Notes under the pieces: model-generated
Seen by the model: the letters and a program-made list of their open reading frames with translations, nothing else
What the model was told of the DNA's origin: nothing
Databases searched by the model: none
Translations under genes and position numbers: made by a program
Shown here: positions 54,508 through 64,000 of the stretch, one piece after another
Layout: the number at the start of each line of letters is the position of its first letter
How positions within the stretch are numbered: position 1 is the stretch's first letter
Assembly (NCBI GenBank): GCA_035578175.1
Contig: JAQMRL010000002.1
Location: 78,517,325-78,581,324 of the forward strand
Source: Catonia carolina
Lineage: Eukaryota > Arthropoda > Insecta > Hemiptera > Achilidae
Reading direction: 5' to 3'
DNA length: 64,000 nt

Positions 54508-54910
54508 GTTGTTGTTGTTTAGGTCATCAGCTGAAAGGCTGGTTTGAACCTGTAGAGGTTTTACTAAGTAAAAACGATGAGTGAGGTGGTTTACCATTGC
54601 CACAACTCACTGAGTGGAAAAGTATGCTTATCAGCATGCCGGGCCCTCTGAAAAGCATATATTTTCCACTCTGCAAATGACACTTTCACTTCACTCACCA
54701 CAGGGTCTGGCTGTATAATGAAATCCATTACTTTCAGACGAGATAACTCTGATTAGTGTCTTTTACACCTCTACCTCTTCTGTTCTTAAATGATTCAGTC
54801 ATTTAATTGGCTGACCATGTGATACGAAACAGAACTATTTATTTTAGCCCTGCAACTAACAGATTGAGTGTAAATAATTTGACACTACACCTGTCTGTTA
54901 TGGGCATACA
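54508..54910 (-). mobile_element. GTCATCAG-tailed SINE-like element with 8-bp TSD
   Basis: TSD ACAGATTT at 54500-54507 and 54911-54918. Full length; tail repeats GTTGTTGTTGTTT on the plus strand. Confidence 0.9.
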
Positions 54911-54918
54911 ACAGATTT

Positions 54919-55845
54919 ACAAATTTTATTTTGGTACATACTGCCCGTTGCCAAGCTTTGTGCAGCTGAGAAGAATGCATTATGTCACTACTACTGTGAG
55001 AGATTGCGTTAGTAGTAGTAACGTTTTACTTGTACTATGTTTGTAGTAGTCACGGGTACTATCCAAACTACATATATTGTGTGTCGCCGTCTACAGCGAA
55101 TAGTGAAAACAACACCCACGTATGTCACCCCACTAGGAGGCAGCCTACTGCCCAGCGAAGAGCAATGAGATGATTAGTAGAGTGTTATGACGTAACAGCA
55201 GCAGTCTGGTACTTCGTCTTTCCCCTTTATCCCCCACCTGCACAAAGTTTAGATTCATACAGTACAAAACCAATAATGTACGTATACAAAAACAAAAATA
55301 AAATATTTCTCTTAATTGCATCCATTGAAAACATTTAAAAAAAGCAGCATTAAAAAAATAATTAAAAAATAGTACTTATAAAAAATAAAGCATCAAAATG
55401 TGTACATCACCTTTTTTTTATAGAAATGACAGTTGAAGAGAGGAATTCAAAGAAACCATGCCACAGCCCAAATGCAAATTATAATAACACAATATTATAA
55501 AAAATGCACACTCAGATCTCTTTCTTTCTTTTTGTTCTACAAACGATGAAAAAATAAAAAAAAACACAAAATTCAAAATTACTATAAAAATACGATTAAG
55601 TATAAAAAATATTTTAATAAATTCATAAAAATGAACAGTCAGAAGCAGGCTATTAAAAATTAGTATGTAGTTAATATAAACAAAGTAACAATTTAAAAAG
55701 AAAAACGTTATTTTATTTTTAAACTTAATTTCCTTATTACTTTAAACACTGATTAATTGAATAAGTATTTTGATAAATAAGTATTATTACTAATAAGTAT
55801 AATTATTAAAGTTATTAGTTACCACATAGCCGTAGAATCCATATA
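54919..55845. other. no recognisable feature
   Basis: AT-rich. No supported gene; short ORF at 54807-55046 is part of the SINE-like element plus flank. Confidence 0.45.
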
Positions 55846-56548
55846 AATATTTTGGTTTTTGTAATATAAAAAACTTTTTAATTTATTTTATACTGCTTTT
55901 AAAAATTCTTCTATGAGAACTTTCGCACCGCTTCTTCAGGTAATAATAATAAAAATTCTAGAATATTATGAAGATTTCTATTTCATATAATGAATTAATA
56001 TAATAATTTTACCAACCCTCTTTTTAAACTGCGTCACCTTTATTTTTATTCTTACTTACACGTGTTTTGGTGCATCCACAATCATCAAAGTTTTATACAA
56101 GTGACTGAAGATGTATCATCTTCTGTAAATTTTAATAAGTGAGATAAAAATTTTTTAGTTTCAATTTTTTTATTTACTCTGATGATGGTGGATCCACCGA
56201 AACACGTGTACAGGTAAGTGAGAACAAAAATAAAAGTGATGCAGTTTAAAAAGAAGGTTGGTGAAATTATTATATTAATTCATTATATGAAATAGAAATA
56301 ATTTCAAACTGCAAGATGCATTATAAAGATTTATTTTTGAATTATGAAGATGGCATCTTCCTTTGTCTCAAACAAAAGTTTGATTCAAACCATTGACAAA
56401 AGAAGATGCAATCTTCATAAAGTATTCTAGAACTTTTATTATCATTACCTGAAGAAGCGGTGCGCACTGCAAAAGTACTCGTAGAAGAATTTTTAAAAGA
56501 TATATAAGGTAAATTAAAAAGTTTTTTATATTACAAAAAACAAATATT
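55846..56548. mobile_element. outer foldback element (arms ~120 bp)
   Basis: Left arm about 55851-55975 and right arm about 56402-56540 are inverted copies (TGTAATATAAAAAACTTTTT, AAAAATTCTTCTA, CGCACCGCTTCTTCAGGTAA). A second foldback element is inserted at its centre. Confidence 0.8.
55976..56340. mobile_element. GGTGGATCC foldback element, copy 2, with TSD
   Basis: TSD ATTATGAAGAT at 55965-55975 and 56341-56351. Arms with AACTGCGTCACCTTTATTTT and CACGTGTTT, separated by about 100 bp; right flank module CTGCAAGATGCATTATAAAG. Confidence 0.85.
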
Positions 56549-56685
56549 TATTTGTATTAATAAATAGATTAAAACCACCTCAATTGAATTTCAAATAGGT
56601 ACGTATCTTTACTGATCAAAAACAAAATAACTTACAACTCAAAATTGAAACGAAAAGTAATATAAAAGTAATTTAAGTATAAAAA

Positions 56686-57282
56686 ATCTGGTGTGAAACA
56701 CTCACACAACTTTCTCTTGCCAATGCAAATAATTAACAATAAACCTAACATTATTAATAAAACATTAGAAATAAACAAAAACCTAACTTTAATAACATAA
56801 CCTAATTTTAATCATGAGTGAAAGACGTAAAATGAAAATAAACCTCAGTTTAGCTTCAAAATATGGAAAATCACTCTTTCACACGCCTACCCTATCTTGT
56901 AGAGCATAAAAAATTGAGTAAACCAGGTGGCGATTTTACCAAAAATCGTAGGACCAGTTTTTGAGAAAATCGAAAAAAAAAGTGAAAAATTACACGGATA
57001 AACTACTACTTCCGGTTGACCGATTTTGATGAAAATGTTTGTGTCCGGTCCAGTAGTGGTATGTAACTTAAGTTTCAAGTTCATAAAATGTTCCGTTCTT
57101 GACTTATTCTGTTAACACACACACCACACACACAGAGACCAATTGCTAAAAACATGTGTTGTGTGGGTTGAGGGGGTCTGTTTATGTGTAGATCCGGTGA
57201 AGAGTGTATTTGTTAAAATCGACATGAAAACAATAAACAATACTTTCCTTCCTATATATTCATATAGGCAAGAGAAAGTAAA
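56686..57282 (-). mobile_element. DINE-1-like element, internally deleted
   Basis: Has hairpin end and GGCAAGAGAAAGT end, but lacks both core units (joined at TTTCACACGCCTACCCTATC, about 56876). Confidence 0.72.
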
Positions 57283-57770
57283 AAAAGAGCTTGAAATTCA
57301 TACTAAAGTTAACAATATTACTGTTTCCAGGACTCATTAGTTTTATTTGTACAGTATTGATTAGGCTTTCAATATATTGTAAGGTTGTGTGAAAACTTAA
57401 ATGCTTTAGTTTTAGTTTGCCATGAAATGCAGTGAGTGGATAAGTAATAAATTGATTAAAGCTTACAAAATAATCACGTTTAAAACTATTTGTGTAAGAT
57501 ACATACCTACACAGAAACACAAGGAAAACGGTTGACAAATTGAATGAGCACATCAAATTAAACAACACGATATATACGACGGACATTAATCGCACAATGC
57601 TCAACGGTTTTTTATTTTATAATAGACTTTCCTTTTCAGGGTAATTAATTTTTATACACTTGTCAGATAAGTTTATGACAGTGTAAAAAAATTGTATTGT
57701 TTTAAGAATGTCTATAGTGAAGGTATGACAAAAATCATTTAAGGTTCCTCATGATACAATAAATAACATG
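57283..57770. other. no supported gene
   Basis: A 114-codon minus-strand ORF (57260-57604) is hydrophobic with no recognisable domain and overlaps a repeat end. Confidence 0.45.
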
Positions 57771-57780
57771 GACTACAAAT

Positions 57781-58074
57781 GATTTCTATTTCATATAATG
57801 AATTAATATAATAATTTCACCAACCTTTTTTTTAAACTGCGTCACCTTTATTTTTATTCTCACTTACACAAGTTTCGGTGGATCCACCATCATCAGAGTA
57901 AAGAAAAAATTGTATTTACTCTGATGATGGTGGATCCACCGAAACTTGTGTAAGTGAGAATAAAAATAAAGGTGACGCAGTTTAAAAAGAAGGTTGGTGA
58001 AATTATTATATTAATTCATTATATGAAATAGAAATAATTTCAAACTGCAGGTTGCATTATAAAGATATATTTTT
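57781..58074. mobile_element. GGTGGATCC foldback element, copy 3 (near-perfect palindrome)
   Basis: TSD GACTACAAAT at 57771-57780 and 58075-58084. Arms of about 118 bp (57784-57902, 57917-58033) with a loop of about 14 bp. The arms hold CGGTGGATCCACCATCATCA. Would form a very stable hairpin. Confidence 0.93.
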
Positions 58075-58135
58075 GACTACAAATTAGTATACCAACGACC
58101 CAAAAGTAACTAAGAATTTCTTTGTAGTATTTGTT

Positions 58136-58257
58136 ACTTTCTCTTGCCTACATGAAGGAACGTATTGTTTTAATGTCGATTTTAAGAAATCCACTCTTCA
58201 CCGGATCTACACGTAAACAGACCCCCTGAACCCAACAAAACATGTTTTTAGCAATTG

Positions 58258-58298
<41 letters not shown>

Positions 58299-58744
58299 CA
58301 GAATATCTCTAGTTTACTAAATTTTGTTTCGAAATTTTTTTTGTATAACGCTTAGTTTAGCGGTAATTAGCAATTTTATGTTTTTTTTCTCACAAAAACA
58401 GGTGAAAAATCGATTTTTTTAAGATTTCGGCCTTACTATGCATTCTACGACAAAAATGTATAATATATTCAAATTTATAGGAAATTAAAAGATCTACAAC
58501 TTTCATTTAGAGCATATTTCTCTACAGAGCCTAGTTTAGGATGAAAGAGTGATTTTCTGAATTTTTAAGCCAAACTGAGGTCGATTTTCATTTTGCGTCT
58601 TTCACTCATGATTAAAATTAGGTTATGTTTTTTGAGGTTAGTGTTTTTGTTTATTTCTAATGTTTTATTACTAATGTTAGGTTTATTGTTAATTCTTTGC
58701 ATTGGCAAGAGAAAGTTGTGTGAGTGTTTCACACCAGATTTTTT
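58136..58744 (+). mobile_element. DINE-1-like element, sense orientation, internally deleted
   Basis: ACTTTCTCTTGCCTACATG at the left, GT tract about 58259-58295, GGCAAGAGAAAGT then the hairpin GTGTGAGTGTTTCACAC and CCAGA before a T run. The deletion removes the right part of the core (ATCTCTAGTTTACTAAAT junction). Confidence 0.74.
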
Positions 58745-59705
58745 TAAAGATTTTTAAGCAGTAATAAACATACATGTAATACAACTGGTAAGTAATAAAC
58801 TGAAAATGGTGTTTTTTTTATCAGTTTTCATCTTGATAAATCTTGTAAGATGCAATTAATAAAAAAAATAAAATAAAATAAAACAAATCACCGATCAAAA
58901 ACAATAAATTATTACCTACTTAAAAAGTGACCAAACAATAAAATTAATTATTTAAAATTTACAAGTAAAAACAATTACACAACAAATTAGTAATGATTTT
59001 AAAATTTCATGATAAATTTGTTAAGTAAATTTTCAAAAATGTTGACAACAATTAATTATAATTTAACCGACCTTGTCAGAGTATAAAAATTGACAAAAAT
59101 TCAGGAACAGTTAAAAAATTCAATCTAAATAAATCTAGAACATTCTGCCGATGTAAATGATGGCAGAAAACTGACAGTAAATTTTTTTTAAAGAATCAAC
59201 TACAGTCATTACAAAACTACCGTACAATATTTAATAAGAAGATATTTTCAAGGTCAACTACTACTTAAGTCAGCAACAGTAATAAATAAAAACTATAATT
59301 ATAATTTAAGCAAAAACTACTACAACACTACAAATGAATTTTCATAACTATTTATGTACTCATTAAAAACATTTATCAAATAATTAAAGAAAAACAAAAA
59401 CTAGTTAATTAACACCACCGAAAAAAATTAATGGCTATATTTTCTGAAAAACAAATTGTTTTTTAGTTATAAATTTAAATATGTGTACATGGTTTAAATA
59501 GATAAATGGCATGCCAATATTCGTTTTTTATTATAAGTTATTAATTTTTTTTCTCTCTCTCTTTGATTCTCTATTTACAACTGTAAAATTTTACAACAAG
59601 CAAATTTGATGATTATGATAATAATGTAAATGACATGATAGGCATTAGAGGGGTAGGGCCCCCATTGGTGCCTCCCCAAGAATGAAATTTGTGTATCAAA
59701 TTAGC
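58745..59705. other. no recognisable feature
   Basis: Very AT-rich, no ORF of interest. Confidence 0.45.
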
Positions 59706-59709
59706 AGGT

Positions 59710-59970
59710 CTCTACTCCAGTGTCTTTTAAGGCGTCTAGGGGGATTATCAGGTAAATGGACGGTGGAAAGTGAACGCACCAAGGGGGTTCTCGTGTCCAT
59801 GTGACTTGTTGTGAAAGAGTTTGTATAGGTATTCAAAGGAATTTTGTACAAGTGGTGTTTTCAAATCTGTATATAAAGTTTTGTTGCAAACGTAAAGAGG
59901 TGCATTTGCTATAAGGCGTAACGTTTTTGACTGGAATGCTTGAATTCTTTGCAAGTTACTAAATAAAATA
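59710..59970 (-). pseudogene. Jockey-like reverse transcriptase C-terminal fragment
   Basis: Minus-strand reading LQRIQAFQSKTLRLIANAPL, YVCNKTLYTDLKTPLVQNSF, FHNKSHGHENPLGAF, and in another frame PRRLKRHW. The QSKxLRxIxNAPxYVxNxTL pattern is typical of Jockey-clade ends. Confidence 0.82.
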
Positions 59971-60585
59971 AATAAATAAATAAAAAATAAATTGATATTT
60001 TGTAACGTATGAAAATATGCCATGCCTGAATAGGATTCGAACCGAATATCATGTGATAAGAAACAGAACTATTTTTTTATTATAACCATAATTAAAACAA
60101 ACAAATGTCAAAATTACAAATTTCAATACAGTTTTGAAACCAGTAACTACCTATGGTACGGAAAAACAACCACAAACAAAAAATAAATCCAAAATCTGCA
60201 ACCATTGGAGAAAGACAAAGTAAACCAAACAAAGAGTTTAGAAAAGATATTGAAACTTTAGACGACATGATCATAAAAAGGGCAAAATAGTTTTGTACAT
60301 GTGAAATGTAAGAACTAAAACCCTTTAAACAAAAATATTTTCGATATTGACAATATCGAAGAAGGGCACGGTTCGCAAAATTTCTAGTACTGTACTTCAT
60401 TCATAAAATGGTAAAGAGTAGATAATAGAGTGGAAAAGTAACAATAGGGTGGCTATAAAGGGATGCCTATTCATGACAGTTGTTTGAAAGGACTGCGCTA
60501 TTGTGTCTTTGTTGTACAACTATTTATGAAGAGTCGGTTGATTACCTGTTTACATTAAATAAGACTTCTCTAGAAAGGACTTTAA

Positions 60586-61908
60586 CGAGGGGGTACCCAA
60601 AAGTATCCGGAATAGCTCTGCTGTGGGCGGAGCTTGTGCAGTACCAATTCCCGCCACTAGGCTGCTTGTAGCGCTACTCATTGCCAGTTCAATGCCATTT
60701 TGTTCGTTGATCTAGCTTGTTCTGTTCTCGTGCAGTGATTGTTCTCGCTAGTGCTGTTTTGTGCTCGTGTCGTTTTTCATGATGGCAAGTTTTAATGAAC
60801 AACGTGCGGCTGTGAAATTTTGCTTCTTGCTCGGTAAAAACGCTGCGGAAACAGTTGTAATGTTGAACACAGCTTACAAAGACGACGCTATTGGAAAAAC
60901 CAAGTGTACGAGTGGTTTTTGCGCTTTATAAATGGCGACATGTCGATTGAGAACAAACCTCGTTCTGGACGACCGTCGACTTCCCGAACAGACGAAAATG
61001 TTGTGAAAGTGAAAGAAATTGTACGAACAGACCGACGACAGACCATTGACCAAATATCACAGGTTAGTGGGTTATCTTGGAGCTCAGTCCAACGCATTTT
61101 AACAGAAGACTTGACAATGAAAAGAGTCGCTGCCAAGTTTGTGCCTCGGGTTCTGACAGACACTCAAAAGGAACGTCGAATTGAAACGTGTAGTGATTTG
61201 AAACAACAGCTTGAAACTGATCCAGATTTCATGTCAAAGATCATTGCGGGTGACGAGTCTTGGTGCTATGGGTACGACCCAGAAACCAAACAACAATCCA
61301 GTCAATGGAAGACTTCATTATCACCCCGACCAAAAAAAAGTCGTCAAGTCAGATCGAACATCAAAACAATGCTGATTTGTTTTTTTTGATGTGAGGGGAA
61401 TTGTCCATTCAGAGTTCGTTCCACCAGGCCAGACGGTAAATCAAGCTTTTTATCTTGAAGTGTTAAGAAGACTACGAAACAGCATTCGTCGTAAAAGACC
61501 TAATTTGTGGCAGAGAGGGGACTGGTTTTTCCACCACGACAACGCGCCTGCACACACGGCAATCTTGGTTACCCAGTTTTTGGCGAAAAACGGCATGGTT
61601 TTGCTACCACACGCACCGTACTCACCCGATTTGGCTCCGTGTGATTTTTTCTTGTTCCCACGCATGAAAAGGGGCATGAAAGGTCTCCGATTTAACAACG
61701 TTGATGATGTCAAGAAAAAAACGACGTATGAGCTGGCAGCCATCACTGAAGAGGAGTACAAAAAATGTTTTGAACAGTGGAAGCACCGGTGGGACAAATG
61801 TATTAGTTGTAATGGAGAGTATTTTGAAGGGGATAAGGTTCTTTTGTAAAAAAATTAAAAATAAATAGTTTTAAAAAATAATTCCGGTTTCTTTTGGGTA
61901 CCCCCTCG
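60586..61908 (+). mobile_element. mariner element, family D copy 2
   Basis: Inverted repeats CGAGGGGGTACCCAAAAG; TA on the right (61909-61910), AA on the left. Very similar to the copy at 25958. Confidence 0.93.
60782..61849 (+). pseudogene. family D mariner transposase (DD34D) with two 1-bp lesions
   Basis: MASFNEQRAAVKFCFLLGKN starts at 60782. A 1-bp deletion near 60900 (GGAAAAACC-AAG) shifts the frame, but the EWFLRFINGDMSI segment lost in copy 1 is present. HTH2 and catalytic blocks AGDESW, HHDNAPAHT and YSPDLAPCD intact. The T run near 61380 has eight T (copy 1 has nine; seven would be in frame). Ends FEGDKVLL at 61849. Confidence 0.92.
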
Positions 61909-62049
61909 TATATCGAATTTCGGTGTCTTTCGGGAAGATTCTTTCAACCGGTTATATAAATAGAACCCTGAGCGCGGTCAGTTAGTAAGTATCTGTTTAA
62001 TCTCTGACGAGTGTTTATTGGATGCTATCGGGGCGTTATATCAGGTTAA

Positions 62050-62993
62050 CCCTTTCTAACCCAGTGTGACATAGAAGTCACATTGGAGTAAAATAAAAGA
62101 GATCAAAATTTTAGTTGTGAGCAAATACTTTGGATTAAAGAACGCTGGATGTAAAGTGTAATAATTTCTTGTATCCTAGCCAGAAATCGAACCTGAGATC
62201 TCCGTTTTACAGTGTAGCATGCTGACCTTTTGCACCACACAGGCTATTAGTTTCTTTTTTAAAAAAAAATTAATTTTAAATATTTGTGTTTAATTACTAA
62301 AATAAAGTAGCATTTCTTTCTTTATTTTACCAATATTTTTTAATTGTAAAAAAATGTTTTAATTGTGTTGTTTAGGTCATCAGCCAAAAAGCTGGTTTGA
62401 ACCTGTAGAGGTTTTACTAAGTAAAACGAGGAGTGAAGTGGTTTACCATTGCCTTCCTCACCGAGTGGAAAAGTATGCTTATCAGAATGCCGGGCCCTCT
62501 GAAAAGCATATATTTTCCACTCTGCAAATGACACCTTCACTTCATTCACCACAGGGTCTGGCTGTATAATGAAATTCATTACTTTCAGAGGTGATAACTC
62601 TGATTAGTGTCTTTTACACCTCTACCTCTTCTGTTCTTAAATGATTCAGTTATTTAATTGGCTGACCATGTGATAAGAAACAGAACTATTTATTTTAGCC
62701 CTGCAACGAACAGAACAGTTTTAATTGTATCTTAAATAATGACTAATATTAAAATCATATTTAGTTCTTTTACTACAAATCTAAGTAGAAGAATATATTT
62801 TATTTAGGAAGCCTGAGCATGATTTTACTCATTAATATTGTTGAGAACTTTGATACCATGAAGTCCCAATGTCATGTACGTGTCAGGGGTAAAGGTCTAA
62901 AAGCAATTTTATTACACTTAAATATCAGTAATACGTATGAAACAATGTAAACATATTTTTTGTGTATATTAAAAACATTTGGGATTGAAAGGG
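62050..62993. mobile_element. TTAA-flanked piggyBac-type MITE (with nested SINE-like element)
   Basis: Ends CCCTTTCTAACCCAGTG and complement CCCTTTCAATCCCAAAT, flanked by TTAA (62046-62049, 62994-62997). The empty site CAGGTTAACGGTTCCGAGG is seen in LTR-like copy 1 near 14843. Interior has a tRNA-SINE-like piece (GAAATCGAACCTGAGATCTC, about 62165-62250) and the nested element at 62367. Confidence 0.9.
62367..62718 (-). mobile_element. GTCATCAG-tailed SINE-like element with 10-bp TSD
   Basis: TSD TTTTAATTGT at 62357-62366 and 62719-62728. 5'-truncated (lacks the CCATAACAGACAGG start), tail intact: the truncation end marks the 5' side and supports retroposition. Confidence 0.9.
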
Positions 62994-63031
62994 TTAACGA
63001 TTCCGAGGTACTGTTATACTACGTATCTTTT

Positions 63032-63570
63032 ATTTCATATAATGAATTAATACAATAATTTCACTAACCTTCTTTTTAAACTGCGTCACCTTTATTTTAA
63101 TTTTCACTTACACGTGTTTCGGTGGATCCACCATCATCAGAGTAAATAACATATAATTGAAACTAAAAACACTATTTATTAAAAATCTATAGAAGATGAT
63201 ACATCTTCAGTCACTTGTATAAAACTGATTTAAAATTAATTTATTTTAATTTATCCCTTCTCATATTTACTGTAGATAGCAGCAGCAGTCAATATCACTT
63301 CATCATTCCTAAATTTCACCTGTTCATTCAAAATGTCCTGCTTTTGCTCTTTTAAATATTAATAAATGTGGAACATCTGTTTTTAGTTTCAATTATATGT
63401 TATTTACTCTGATGATGGTGGATCCACCGAAACACGTGTAAGTAAAAATTAAAATAAAGGTGACGCAGTTTAAAAAGAAGGTTAGTGAAATTATTGTATT
63501 AATTCATTATATGAAATAGAAATATTTAAAACTGCAGGATGCATTATAAAGATTTATTTTTGAATGAAGA
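63032..63570. mobile_element. GGTGGATCC foldback element, copy 4
   Basis: TSD TACGTATCTTTT at 63020-63031 and 63571-63582. Arms ACACGTGTTTCGGTGGATCC separated by about 270 bp of unrelated AT-rich sequence. It lies within LTR-like copy 3. Confidence 0.9.
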
Positions 63571-63647
63571 TACGTATCTTTTAGTGTATGTGCTTTGTGT
63601 ATAATTATTGTAAGTAGTACTAAGTAAATTATTATTATTATTACTTT

Positions 63648-64000
63648 CTCTTGCCTATATGAATATATAGGAAGGAAAGTATTGTTTTCATGTCGATTTT
63701 AACAAATCGAGTTTTCACCGGATCTATACGTTTTCAGACCCCCTGAACCCACACAAACATGTTTTTAGCGATTGGTCTGTGTGTGTGTGTGTGTGTGTGT
63801 GAACAGAATATCTCAAGAACGGAACATCGTACGAACTTGAAACTTAAGTTACATACCACTACCGGACTCGATACGAACATTTTCATCAAAATCAGTCAAC
63901 CGGAAGTAGTAGTTTATTCGTATAATTTTTCACTTTTTTGCGATTTTCTCAAAAACTAGTCCTACGATTTTTTTTAAAATCAACTGGTTTACTACACTTT
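63648..64000 (+). mobile_element. DINE-1-like element, cut by window edge
   Basis: ACTTTCTCTTGCCTATATGA start, GT tract about 63777-63800, core with ACCGGAAGTAGTAGTTTATT. Runs off the right end. Confidence 0.75.

Larger units (their letters stand above)
60346..63647 (+). repeat. LTR-like repeat, copy 3, with four nested insertions
   Basis: Shares AGTAGATAATAGAGTGGAAA-type start, GGACTGCGCTATTGTG, CAACTATTTATGA, TATATAAATAGAACCCTGAG (TATA-like), GATGCTATCGGGGCGTTATA and AGTAGTACTAAGTAAATTAT with copies 1 and 2. Interrupted by family D mariner, a TTAA element, a foldback element, and cut off by a DINE-1-like element at 63648. Confidence 0.55.

Noticed and set aside
60092..60400. 102-residue minus-strand ORF
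   Set aside because: Hydrophobic, low complexity, overlaps the start of the LTR-like repeat; no domain.

Overview
This is a piece of a large, AT-rich, transposon-dense insect genome. The order is not certain; a hemipteran would fit. The evidence is eukaryotic: GT-AG introns, tRNA-derived SINEs with target-site duplications (TSDs), many mariner/Tc1 transposases, non-LTR retrotransposon pieces and simple repeats. I see no bacterial, viral or CRISPR content.

The only host gene I can support is a Tmem63 homologue (OSCA/TMEM63 mechanosensitive cation channel, also called CSC1-like) on the minus strand. Nine consecutive coding exons can be read between 27571 and 1305. All splice junctions are GT-AG and every junction keeps the reading frame. 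The nine exons give about 530 residues, roughly the N-terminal two thirds of the family; the rest should lie beyond the left edge. The exons are only 81-345 bp each, and nearly all intron length is mobile DNA.

Layout. 1-27.6 kb: Tmem63 exons 1-9, with introns holding several mariner/Tc1 elements, a foldback mariner, pogo-like elements, an LTR-like repeat, four tRNA-SINE families and Helentron/DINE-1-like elements. 27.7-28.5 kb: a compound palindrome just upstream of exon 1. 28.5-35 kb: SINEs, LINE 3' ends and a mariner derivative with long inverted repeats. 35.3-39.8 kb: a 35-bp satellite array split by an almost full-length RTE-like LINE. 40.4-44.6 kb: two mariners, and a TTAA-flanked element into which a LINE RNase H fragment has inserted, creating a fused 338-residue ORF. 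44.9-58.7 kb: more DINE-1-like copies, a 307-bp tandem array related to them, nested SINEs and foldback elements. 59.7-64 kb: LINE scraps and an LTR-like repeat carrying a stack of dated nested insertions.

No new enzymatic system is evident. The most informative observations are the hidden channel gene; a DINE-1-like family with variable repeats; two kinds of foldback element; a 392-bp element flanked by 250-bp direct repeats; and the RNase H fusion ORF. Family names rest on motifs read by eye, without database searches.
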